The translations under genes were made by a program, and so were the position numbers. This document shows positions 1 to 7,808 of a DNA stretch of 64,000 nucleotides, one piece after another. How positions within the stretch are numbered: position 1 is the first letter of the stretch; each line of letters begins with the position of its first letter. Origin of the DNA: a virus; the IMG/VR virus record IMGVR_UViG_3300042894_008159, positions 60,013-124,012 of that record; one strand, 5' to 3'. The notes under the pieces were generated by a model. The model saw nothing but the letters and a program-made list of their open reading frames with translations. It did no database searches and was not told where the DNA came from.

Positions 1-2095
1 AAAGCATCAAAAAATCATAGAATCCTAAATCTGGCTCTTCATCATCTATTTGTGCAGCAGTTGAAGCAGCCTCTAAGATTTTTGCCATGGCTTCAGAAGT
101 CAAATATCCCTGTTTAAAGTATTCATATGAATCTGAATCCGGTGAAGATTTACCTGCCTTAATTGCATCTTTTATGTCATCATAAAAACTAGCACAATCG
201 TTGAAAGAATCAGCCAATTTTGGATTAACCATAGAGGAGTTTTTTGGATTTGAATAGAAGTCAAGTAGTTCTTTAATTACCTTTTCTTTTTGAATGTCTT
301 CTAAACCACCAAACCCTGTGTAGTAGCTCGTGTACCATCTTGCGAAAGAATCTTTTTCTTGTGAAGTTTCCCCTCCTGAAAATTCCTTCCATTTTTCCCA
401 ATTATATGGTTTTTTGTAATTACCTGCCAATCTTTTAGTTGAATAAAGAGCACCCGTTTTTTCATCAGGCTCTTGGAACCAAAAGAAGCCAGGTTTATCA
501 GATGAGCTAGAGTTTTCTTCTAGTGTACTAATCCACGCACTCACGAATTCATTCGGATAAGAACTCTTAAGTGTTCCATCTTCTTTCAAAAAATCCTCCT
601 CTTCTGCATTTTTGTTGTAACCGTTTCTTAACAGCTTTGATAATTTTTTTGCTAATTTAGAATCTTCTGATGTTTTCTCTTCTTTATCTTTTGCAGAACT
701 ATTTTCGGGCATATTAGCCAAATCTGCTGAATTTTTTTGGATTTCTCTTTCTAGATCATCATCATCGATAAAAATGGCTTCAAATAATTTTGAGAAATTC
801 TCTATTCCTAAAACCTTGGATTCTGACATAGCATATGTTTTTTTCAAAACACCCAAAGCATTTGTTAACATTTTTTTGTTTTCGCCGGAGATTTGCTCCA
901 TTTTCAGGAGAGAATCGAAAAGGGGTTTATCCAATTCACCATTTGCGTTTTTATTTCCAAGTAAAGATTGGATAGACTTGATTGCAATTGATGTTGCTTT
1001 ACCGTATTTACCATCCGCCCCTCCATGTTTTTGTAAGAAAGTTTTAAAAGAGGGGAAAGATGACATTAAAGATTTCTGTACAGCAGTGATAATACCAGAC
1101 TTTTTAAATTTCAGGTCTGTGTCCTTTGCTCCAATTTTTATCGGGAAAATTTTTTGAATCACCTTCTGCTCCATCTCATCCATTTCTTCCCTGATAGTTT
1201 TATCTATCAATAACTCTTGACCATTTGCTTTTGCTATAATGTCCAAAGCATCGGTAATAATTTGATTCACATCTGAATATTTTGTCACAAGTTCATCGTC
1301 ATCAATGATCTTTTTCATACTCATCTCTGCAGTTCTAATCTTGTAATTGTAATATTCTTCGGAAAGAGAATCTGTTTGTTTTTCTAGTTCAGACAAAGTT
1401 TTTCTGTCTTTCTCGCCAGTTAAATCTTTGGAGTCTTCAATGGCTTCTAATTTTTGTTCCAGTGAAGAAAACAGTCTTTGCCAGTCTCTCCCATATCCAT
1501 TTTTTGCATCCTTTCCTTTGGAATCAGAAATCAAATTAACAAGTTTTTTTCTTAGTTTTTCGATTCTACCGCTAAACCCTACGAGAGACTCGTTCAAAGA
1601 ATTTGAATTAAAATCAAAACTTGAAGATTCATTAGTCGCTTTCTTTTTTGAAAAACTTAATGCAATAGAATCCAAAGAGGAAATTAATCGATTAGCTGAA
1701 GTTTTGTAAGAATCAATAATAGAATCCTCTAATTTAGAATCAATTTCAACCAATCTTTTCAATGCATCACCCATAGAATTTAAGGCATTCATATACATAT
1801 TTTTAACCTTAGAAAATCTAGAATCTGCCAATTCAGACTCCCCTGCATAATCTTTGATTTTGGCAACTAAGCTTTTGACAGTTTTGGCGGATGCAATATC
1901 CAACAACATGGATCTTAAAACATCAGGGTTGCGATTTTCTTGAGAGGCAAGATCAAAAACAATTTTTTTGAATGTATCTAAGCAAATCTCTGTTGCTCTT
2001 TTAAGAAGATTGTCCACCGAGGCATTTTCATTAAGCTTCATAAAATCTGTAATAATAGATTTTGCAGCAGGGTTGTGAGTGAAATAATTTCTCAT
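1..2095 (-). CDS. Virion/internal-head protein candidate with peptidoglycan-binding-like segment (C-terminus outside window)
   Basis: The frame is open from an ATG at 2095 to the window edge, giving 698 codons with no stop. I do not recognise the whole protein. The N-terminus has LNE at residues 21-23, matching the L-x-E prohead protease signal also seen in the capsid protein and neighbouring genes. The rest is mostly charged, Lys/Glu/Ser-rich and helical. Near the middle, a stretch containing GGADGKYGKATSIAIKSIQ resembles the PG_binding_1 fold (DGxxGxxT followed by an amphipathic helix), which suggests cell-wall contact. It starts 2 bp after the preceding gene and closes the run that follows the capsid gene. 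My inference is a packaged or virion-associated protein. A structural role is likely; the wall-binding role is tentative. Confidence 0.6.
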   Translation of the reverse strand, partial: MRNYFTHNPAAKSIITDFMKLNENASVDNLLKRATEICLDTFKKIVFDLASQENRNPDVLRSMLLDIASAKTVKSLVAKIKDYAGESELADSRFSKVKNMYMNALNSMGDALKRLVEIDSKLEDSIIDSYKTSANRLISSLDSIALSFSKKKATNESSSFDFNSNSLNESLVGFSGRIEKLRKKLVNLISDSKGKDAKNGYGRDWQRLFSSLEQKLEAIEDSKDLTGEKDRKTLSELEKQTDSLSEEYYNYKIRTAEMSMKKIIDDDELVTKYSDVNQIITDALDIIAKANGQELLIDKTIREEMDEMEQKVIQKIFPIKIGAKDTDLKFKKSGIITAVQKSLMSSFPSFKTFLQKHGGADGKYGKATSIAIKSIQSLLGNKNANGELDKPLFDSLLKMEQISGENKKMLTNALGVLKKTYAMSESKVLGIENFSKLFEAIFIDDDDLEREIQKNSADLANMPENSSAKDKEEKTSEDSKLAKKLSKLLRNGYNKNAEEEDFLKEDGTLKSSYPNEFVSAWISTLEENSSSSDKPGFFWFQEPDEKTGALYSTKRLAGNYKKPYNWEKWKEFSGGETSQEKDSFARWYTSYYTGFGGLEDIQKEKVIKELLDFYSNPKNSSMVNPKLADSFNDCASFYDDIKDAIKAGKSSPDSDSYEYFKQGYLTSEAMAKILEAASTAAQIDDEEPDLGFYDFLML

Positions 2096-2097
2096 CT

Positions 2098-2367
2098 TTA
2101 GTATATGTTTGTTTTATCTCCAGATTTTTCTTTAGCTTCCATTGATGTTGCCAGTTTATTCAGCATAGCAGGTAATGCAGCATATAGAGTCGCTTGTTTT
2201 TTTAAACTGGCAGTTTTTTGAGCTACCTCTGATTGATTCTTTTCATTTTGGATTTCGTCCCTAATGGCTTGCAATTGATCATTCACCGCCTTCTTAGCAT
2301 TTACTAAATCTGAATTAACATCCTCGTTCAAAGGGAAATCCCCAAGATTTAAAATAATTTTAGTCAT
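2098..2367 (-). CDS. Small helical protein with N-terminal LNE motif
   Basis: This is an 89-residue protein of unknown function. It starts with a short hydrophobic beta-like segment, then LNE at residues 13-15, then a mostly helical Lys/Gln/Glu-rich body with a moderately hydrophobic stretch around residues 60-75. The 5' end overlaps the upstream gene by 8 bp, so translation is probably coupled. The LNE motif matches the possible prohead protease site of its neighbours. It is probably a small internal head or virion protein, but this rests on context and the motif only. Confidence 0.6.
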   Translation of the reverse strand: MTKIILNLGDFPLNEDVNSDLVNAKKAVNDQLQAIRDEIQNEKNQSEVAQKTASLKKQATLYAALPAMLNKLATSMEAKEKSGDKTNIY

Positions 2368-3268
2368 ATCTTCTGGCTATTGTTATTTTCGTTCTGACGT
2401 CACCTATTTTGTCGGTATGCTTTGTTTTCAAGTCTCTAATTTCTCTTTTAAGCTGAGCATCGCTCATACCAATTTTAGCCGCGTCTGCTTCTAATCTTTC
2501 CACATCTAGATCTCTAATAGCACACATTTCATTTTTAACCCGTGTCAATTCTCTTATTAGATCTTTTGTGTTTTCTTTACCTAATTCTTGTGCGTATTTT
2601 TCAAATTCAGTTCCAGAATAACCCAAAATTTTATTGAGAGTAGATTTGGCAATTTTAGAAGGACCGTAATTTTTAGACATTTTTACAGAAGAAGACTTAA
2701 CGAATTCTTCGGTTGGCAATTTCATCTCGCCATATTTTTTTCTGAAATCCTCATCTTTTTCTTTGGCAATCAAAGCAGCCTTTTTGTACTTATCATATAG
2801 TTCTTCTCCTAGATCTGTGTTGGTAAGTTTTTTTGCCACATCATATAAGCGTTCAGCAATTTCTTTTTCTGCCCTGCTTTTCTTCAAATTCCAATAAGAG
2901 ACTAATTTAGAATTTTTTTCCACAATTTTTCTAACCTTTTCCTCTATATCAGAAATAGATGAATTTTTCTTAACTAACATAGACTGAAGTAGTTTTTCGT
3001 TCCTATCAATCATACGATCCAACTTTCTAGATTCCGCTGGATCGTTTGTAATTTGGGCCTTTTGTACCTGAAGAGCATCTATCTCGGTAGCAATTTTATC
3101 CCATTCTTTTGTGTAATCTTCTTCTATTTGGATAATGTCTTCCAAATATGAATCAATCTTACTTGTTTTTCCACCAAAAAAGTTTCCAAACCAATTTAAA
3201 ATATCTTTCATTGAGTTTCCTTCATTCAATGAATTGTGAAGGTCCCATTGTTTAAAATTATAAACCAT
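2360..3268 (-). CDS. Coiled-coil protein, candidate internal head protein
   Basis: This 302-residue protein has no recognisable enzyme motif. Residues 1-16 end in SLNE, a likely prohead protease site, followed by Gly-17. A short aromatic/glycine segment (LNWFGNFFGGK) comes next, then about 250 residues of charged coiled coil. The layout matches the upstream 3283-3864 gene: a short N-terminal tail, LxE-G, a small hydrophobic patch, then helix. The two may be distant paralogues. Its position directly after the capsid gene and the T4-like targeting-peptide pattern suggest a protein packaged in the prohead core. Other possibilities are a scaffold or core component. Confidence 0.6.
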   Translation of the reverse strand: MVYNFKQWDLHNSLNEGNSMKDILNWFGNFFGGKTSKIDSYLEDIIQIEEDYTKEWDKIATEIDALQVQKAQITNDPAESRKLDRMIDRNEKLLQSMLVKKNSSISDIEEKVRKIVEKNSKLVSYWNLKKSRAEKEIAERLYDVAKKLTNTDLGEELYDKYKKAALIAKEKDEDFRKKYGEMKLPTEEFVKSSSVKMSKNYGPSKIAKSTLNKILGYSGTEFEKYAQELGKENTKDLIRELTRVKNEMCAIRDLDVERLEADAAKIGMSDAQLKREIRDLKTKHTDKIGDVRTKITIARRYD

Positions 3269-3282
3269 ATTTTGTGTTTATT

Positions 3283-3864
3283 TTAAGGGGTAGTCAATTT
3301 ATTTATCATTTCCTGTGCTTCTTTCTTTGCCTGATCTAAAGCATCTTTTAGATTTTCAATTTCTGAAGCTTCTGCAGAAATTTTTTTAGCCAAATCATAT
3401 TCAAATTCAGCTAAATCAATTTCTAACTCAGCCATTTTTGCTTTTATAACTTCTTTTAAACGTGGAGATTTCGCTCCCTCTTTTCTTAATAATTCTTTCG
3501 CTTTTTCAATTGCTGTAGATTTTGATTTAACCATAGCTTTATATTCATTTTTCTTCGCTTCAATTTGTTCTTTGATTGATTCGACTGCATCTTGATTGAT
3601 TGGTGTTCTATCACGAATACCTTTCAACTTAAGATCCATATTACGCAAAGTTTTTTTCAAATCATATTTTGCTTGAAGCAAATCTTTTTCATATTCCAAA
3701 ATATTATCTACTATATAATTAATTGTTTTGGTCTTAGAATAAGGCATTATTGAATCTATTGCATTTGCTAAAGAATCCATAAACCCTTCTTTGAGGTGAG
3801 AATCGTTGGATTTTGAGCCAAATTGTAAATCTATATAGGAATTAAAATCCTTTACTTTTGACAT
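3283..3864 (-). CDS. Coiled-coil protein, candidate internal head protein
   Basis: I chose the ATG at 3864 (193 residues) rather than a further-upstream start at 3909, because the longer version would run through the GATATATAG promoter-like motif at 3885-3893 and up to the capsid terminator. The N-terminus VKDFNSYIDLQ resembles T4 capsid-targeting peptides, and HLKE at residues 23-26 followed by Gly fits the L-x-E cleavage rule. The remainder is highly charged helix (Lys/Glu/Ala). It is the first gene after the capsid terminator and so probably has its own late promoter. The function is unknown; a packaged internal protein is the best guess. Confidence 0.6.
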   Translation of the reverse strand: MSKVKDFNSYIDLQFGSKSNDSHLKEGFMDSLANAIDSIMPYSKTKTINYIVDNILEYEKDLLQAKYDLKKTLRNMDLKLKGIRDRTPINQDAVESIKEQIEAKKNEYKAMVKSKSTAIEKAKELLRKEGAKSPRLKEVIKAKMAELEIDLAEFEYDLAKKISAEASEIENLKDALDQAKKEAQEMINKLTTP

Positions 3865-3884
3865 GACTTGGGTTTTATTTTTAT

Positions 3885-3893
3885 CTATATATC
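3885..3893 (-). promoter_or_regulatory. GATATATAG late-promoter-like motif
   Basis: The minus-strand GATATATAG lies about 20 bp before the ATG at 3864 and downstream of the capsid terminator. It is one copy of a motif recurring upstream of many virion genes and resembling the T4 late box TATAAATA. Confidence 0.55.
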
Positions 3894-3903
3894 TTTTCTT
3901 CAC

Positions 3904-3935
3904 AAACAAAAAACCCCAGACCGAAGCCTGGGGTT
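3904..3935 (-). terminator. Rho-independent terminator of the major capsid gene
   Basis: On the minus strand there is a 10-bp stem (AACCCCAGGC / GTCTGGGGTT, with one G-T pair) closed by a TTCG tetraloop with a C-G closing pair. A run of T follows. It lies 22 bp after the capsid stop codon, as expected for a very highly transcribed gene. Confidence 0.93.
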
Positions 3936-3956
3936 CTTGTTGTTATCTGGTTAGGA

Positions 3957-5684
3957 TTAAACCAGACCGCCAGTAGGCAGGTTAACATTGAAGCAGAGAT
4001 ACATGGTTTCTGGGTGGAAACCAGCTTCTACTAGAGAGTAACGAGACTTAACTGCGATTTTAGGTGACATTGTACCTTCAGAGATTGTCTGAATCGATTC
4101 TGCCATCATGTAAGGCATGAATTTGAGACCTGGCTCATCATCACCACCTTTTCTTCCAACGAGGATTCTGGTGTCGTTGTACCTCATGTTTTGATCCACA
4201 TACACGGTCATACCGGCCAAAGATCCAACTGGGTACAAAGTACCGTTGTTCTGAGTCAAGGTATTGGTGAAAGGAGCAAAGGTGAATTGGCTGATATCTT
4301 GCATCGCCGAAGCCAAGTTTGCATTGGTGACGATGAAGTTAGCAGGACCCCTTCTACCTCTGTTTGCTACCACGTTAGCGGCTGCAAGGATACGGGAGAA
4401 AAGTCTTCTCTGTAGAGTTGACAAGTTTTCATATCCACCATTTGCAGGACCTGCGGTACCAGTCATAGTCAAAGGCTGGTCTGTTTTTCCAACATAGGAA
4501 GGAATGGTGTAAGAACCAGCAAGTCCACCAAGAACCAAATTCAGGTTCAGGTTTTGACCTTCAACTGTGTTGAAGTCATAACAGTTAGACCAACCGAGAG
4601 CAAAAGCTCTGGCCAGAATGTGCTTGTTAATCGCCTGAGAAACCTCATTAACCAGTGCGTTCTCGATCATAGAAATGACGTCGATACCGAACTGCTTGTT
4701 AAGGTCCTGGATTTGCTCCGTAGTGACGGAAGCAGCTACCTGGAAGGTGTCAGCTTCTACGAACTTCGTGAAGGTCGAAAGACCCATCAAGTTGTAGTAG
4801 TTTTCTTCACCTACGCCTCTAAGCATTGGATTGTAAGTCCTCGTACCATCTACGAAAGGACCCTGCCAGTTCTGGTCGTCATAGAAACCAGCTCCAGAGA
4901 AACCTTGGATATGATCTTCCAAAGCTTTAACCAAAGAAGCAGTAGATGTGGTAGTACCAACTTCAGCTCCGTTGATTGAAGTACCAACTTTAGTTGCACC
5001 CCCATTAACAACGGAAGCAACAGATTCGCCTTCTGTAATTCCGATAATTTCGAAGATCGGGAAGCCGTCAATCCTAGAAAGACCAACAAACCTAGCAGAG
5101 ATATAAGCACCTGCTGATGTAGCGTTAGTAATGTAATACGTAGTACCTGGTGTGCCTGGTCCTACTACTAGTAAAGACATGTCTGTCTGGGTGGTGATTT
5201 GCAATTTGATCATTGCAGGAGCAGCGGCCAAAGCATCGGCTGCGGTAGTACCTACGGATTGAGGACTGAGTTTACCACCGGCATACACGTAGTCGAGGTA
5301 AGACAAAACGCCAGAAGGACCTGACATAGGAATAACTGGAACGATATCGAAACCTACAGTCTTCGCAGCTACCTGAATAGCCAAAGGAAGAAGTGAAGGA
5401 AACTTATCGCCAGAACCTTGCCAAGATTGGCTGTAGAATCCTTGGTTAGGACCGTAACCACCAACCGAAGTAGCTTGTGTTGCTCCAGGAAAGACAGGAG
5501 GTGCAACGGGACCCATGCCGTTGACAACGTTCAACGACTGGTATGCACCGGCAGATTCGTTGAGGGAGTGATAGTGGCAGTATTTAGACAACCACGCTTT
5601 TTTAGAAGGATCAGTGATACCAGCTTTCTGTTCGATGATAGGCGACCAGGTATCGAAGATCTCAGCTTCGTTAATTAGTTTCAT
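3957..5684 (-). CDS. gp23: Major capsid protein (T4 gp23-like)
   Basis: This 575-residue protein is the HK97-fold shell subunit of the head. The layout follows T4 gp23: a short N-terminal arm (residues 1-43), a region with NGMGPVAPP and a MSGPSG turn, and a conserved C-terminal half with long helices (around EQIQDLNKQFGIDVISMIEN) and the ALVNEVSQAINKHILARA segment. SLNE at residues 40-43 aligns with the T4 gp23 maturation site (FLTE), so cleavage would expose Ser-44. The gene directly follows the protease-scaffold gene, as in T4 (21-22-23), and ends in a strong terminator. Its codon use is visibly less AT-rich than its neighbours, as expected for a very highly expressed gene. The start has an A-rich leader without a Shine-Dalgarno. 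Confidence 0.95.
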   Translation of the reverse strand: MKLINEAEIFDTWSPIIEQKAGITDPSKKAWLSKYCHYHSLNESAGAYQSLNVVNGMGPVAPPVFPGATQATSVGGYGPNQGFYSQSWQGSGDKFPSLLPLAIQVAAKTVGFDIVPVIPMSGPSGVLSYLDYVYAGGKLSPQSVGTTAADALAAAPAMIKLQITTQTDMSLLVVGPGTPGTTYYITNATSAGAYISARFVGLSRIDGFPIFEIIGITEGESVASVVNGGATKVGTSINGAEVGTTTSTASLVKALEDHIQGFSGAGFYDDQNWQGPFVDGTRTYNPMLRGVGEENYYNLMGLSTFTKFVEADTFQVAASVTTEQIQDLNKQFGIDVISMIENALVNEVSQAINKHILARAFALGWSNCYDFNTVEGQNLNLNLVLGGLAGSYTIPSYVGKTDQPLTMTGTAGPANGGYENLSTLQRRLFSRILAAANVVANRGRRGPANFIVTNANLASAMQDISQFTFAPFTNTLTQNNGTLYPVGSLAGMTVYVDQNMRYNDTRILVGRKGGDDEPGLKFMPYMMAESIQTISEGTMSPKIAVKSRYSLVEAGFHPETMYLCFNVNLPTGGLV

Positions 5685-5709
5685 TTTTTTAGAGATTTTT
5701 TTTGTTTTT

Positions 5710-7743
5710 TTAGAATTTGCCTTCTAGTGACTTAGCCACCCAGCTCAGATAATCGTTGCTGTAAGCAGCGGTTGCCTGACTGTTTGAAGACTCTGATATG
5801 TTTTCGTTCTCTTGCAATTTTTGCATAGCCAGAGGCTTAGGTCCAAATTGACGGGTTGACCAGAAATTTCTGATCTGATAAGGTGTATTGAGATTGTGGA
5901 AAATAGACTGGGCAATAATTGATTGCTTATGTCCTTCGCTCAATGACTCCCAAATCGGAGCATACTCTGTTGGCATCTCGTCGATGAACTTGTGGCCAGA
6001 TGTTGGTTTGGCGTCTGCATTCTCGTTGAGAACTTGTTCTGCTTTTTGTGTTTGAGCAGTAGGCTGCCATTTGCTTTCAGCCTTTCTTTGATCATTTTCG
6101 GTCTTTTGGGTTTGGACCGACTCAATTAGGAAATCAATTTGTTTGCCAAGATTTGTATAATCTCCTGCAAACCCAGACTCCGCTAATTCAGTTCTTGAGG
6201 CGACTTCTGCCTGTCTCCGTGCGTCTTTTTCAACCACTGGTTGATATCCTACGCTTTCAGACAAAGACTCGGTGTACGAAATCGTGCCATTTAATTTTTC
6301 GGCTATGTATTCAGAATAAGAAATTGTTCTGTTTACATTTTCTGCCAAATATTCGGAATAAGAAATTCCTTGTTCTAATTTTTCGCCAATATATTCTGAG
6401 TAGGCAATACCTTTATCAAGGTTTTCACCAAGATATTCTGAGTAGGCAATACCTTTGTCCAAATTCTCCGCGAGATATTCAGCATAAGAAATGTTTCTAT
6501 CTAACTTCTCTGCGAGATATTCAGAATAAGAAATATTTCTGTCTACATTTTCTGCCAGATATTCTGAGTAGGCAATAGTGTGATCCACATTCTCTGCAAG
6601 ATATTCGGAATATTGAATGGTGTCATCCAATTTTTCTGCGAGATATTTAGAGTAGTTAATACCTTTATCCACGTTCTCTGCCACATACTCGGAATACAAA
6701 ATTGACTTGTCAACGTTCTCTGCGAGGTATTTAGAATAGGAGATATTCTTGTCAAGATTCTCTGCGAGATATTTGCTGTAAGTAATGGAGTTGTCCAAAT
6801 TCTCTGCAACGTATTCGCCATACTTGATAGATGCTTCCAGATTTTCTGCCAAATACTCGCAGTATTTTTCTAGACGATCTACTCTTTCCTCGAGTTGTTT
6901 TGTATAAGAATCTGAGCTTTCTACCAAATTCTGAGTGGTCTTAGCCTCGCGGATTTGAGACTCGAGCTCATCCATTTTTTTCTTTAAGAAAATGGAATAA
7001 TTGTTGAGTTCTTCACTCGTTACATATTCTTTTCTGGACTCCATGATGTTATTTTTATTTTTGTCTGATTTGAGTATTTTTTTAAATTCTTCATTATCGT
7101 CAACCTTATATATCATCACTCCCGAATCATTTTTGATACCTAAAGACTCGTTGAGACATTTTAGATCGTGAACAACTGAATTTTTGTTCCGATTCGAAAA
7201 ATCAGAGAATGTAAAACCAGCGCTTTCGTATACTCTTTCTAATTGAGCATCCTGAAAACCTGGATCTGCTACAAGATCATAAGTGAAGATTTTTTTAATT
7301 TGAACTTTCTTATCTGGGCCAACATTTCCAGCTGCACGAGAAGAAATAGAAAGTGGAATGCCTGCATCAACCAATTTCTTGGCTATTTGGCCAGCAGGAG
7401 TGTCAAGCAATTTTACCGTGATTTTAAGTACTCTTCCGCTTTTGTCGTATTGGAGATCCTCGATGATATGAGAGATATTCTTCAAAGAGACATCAAATTT
7501 TTCAGGATGATCCAACTCTCCAACCAATCTCTTTTGTTTGATCTTATCATTCAGGTAATCCAAATGTGGGAGATATTCACTTTCTTCGTAAATTCTGTTG
7601 TTATTGTTTTCTTTCCCGAACTGTGCTGCAATACCTTTTAAAGTGTAGCCATCTGAGTCTTTAGAAGCCTCAACGTGATGACCTTGCTTCTCCAAGATAA
7701 ACACCAGATTCTCATTCATAAAAGGTAAATCTTCCATCATCAT
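5710..7743 (-). CDS. gp21: Prohead protease fused to scaffold/core protein (gp21-gp22 fusion)
   Basis: Residues 1-180 form a T4 gp21-type (S80) prohead protease: NNNNRIYEE, the catalytic-His motif GELDHP (His-79), LLDTPAG and the catalytic-Ser motif ISSRAAG (Ser-134/135). T4 gp21 is about 212 residues and separate from scaffold gp22. Here the frame continues to 677 residues with a linker, 14 tandem 14-residue helical repeats (residues 294-489) and a C-terminal part rich in LxE sites (LNE, LQE, LSE), typical of a core digested during maturation. An internal ATG at 7044, after an A-rich leader, could give a scaffold-only product as in lambda C/Nu3. It sits directly upstream of the capsid gene. 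Three ATGs in a row open the frame; the first is used here. Confidence 0.9.
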   Translation of the reverse strand: MMMEDLPFMNENLVFILEKQGHHVEASKDSDGYTLKGIAAQFGKENNNNRIYEESEYLPHLDYLNDKIKQKRLVGELDHPEKFDVSLKNISHIIEDLQYDKSGRVLKITVKLLDTPAGQIAKKLVDAGIPLSISSRAAGNVGPDKKVQIKKIFTYDLVADPGFQDAQLERVYESAGFTFSDFSNRNKNSVVHDLKCLNESLGIKNDSGVMIYKVDDNEEFKKILKSDKNKNNIMESRKEYVTSEELNNYSIFLKKKMDELESQIREAKTTQNLVESSDSYTKQLEERVDRLEKYCEYLAENLEASIKYGEYVAENLDNSITYSKYLAENLDKNISYSKYLAENVDKSILYSEYVAENVDKGINYSKYLAEKLDDTIQYSEYLAENVDHTIAYSEYLAENVDRNISYSEYLAEKLDRNISYAEYLAENLDKGIAYSEYLGENLDKGIAYSEYIGEKLEQGISYSEYLAENVNRTISYSEYIAEKLNGTISYTESLSESVGYQPVVEKDARRQAEVASRTELAESGFAGDYTNLGKQIDFLIESVQTQKTENDQRKAESKWQPTAQTQKAEQVLNENADAKPTSGHKFIDEMPTEYAPIWESLSEGHKQSIIAQSIFHNLNTPYQIRNFWSTRQFGPKPLAMQKLQENENISESSNSQATAAYSNDYLSWVAKSLEGKF
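6277..6864 (-). repeat. Fourteen tandem 42-bp units coding a 14-residue coiled-coil repeat
   Basis: The consensus is Y-S-E-Y-L-A-E-N-L-D-x-x-I-S, 14 exact-length copies covering residues 294-489 of the protease-scaffold fusion, followed by one decayed copy (YTESLSESVGYQ). The protein pattern is tight, while the DNA units differ at many third positions. The array is therefore old and selected rather than freshly duplicated. Confidence 0.95.
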
Positions 7744-7757
7744 TCTTTTTTTTATCT

Positions 7758-7767
7758 CTTATATATC
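7758..7767 (-). promoter_or_regulatory. GATATATAAG late-promoter-like motif
   Basis: It lies 14 bp upstream of the protease-scaffold ATG at 7743, inside a 65-bp non-coding gap. It probably drives the protease-scaffold and capsid genes, since no other motif copy precedes the capsid gene. Confidence 0.6.
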
Positions 7768-7808
7768 AAAATAACTTTACAAAATTTTGAGTTTTTAACA
7801 CTTGTTAA

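Noticed and set aside
774-1709. Plus-strand frames of 93-127 codons near the left edge
   Set aside because: The minus strand is continuously open here with a coherent protein and LNE motif, and it overlaps no other gene.
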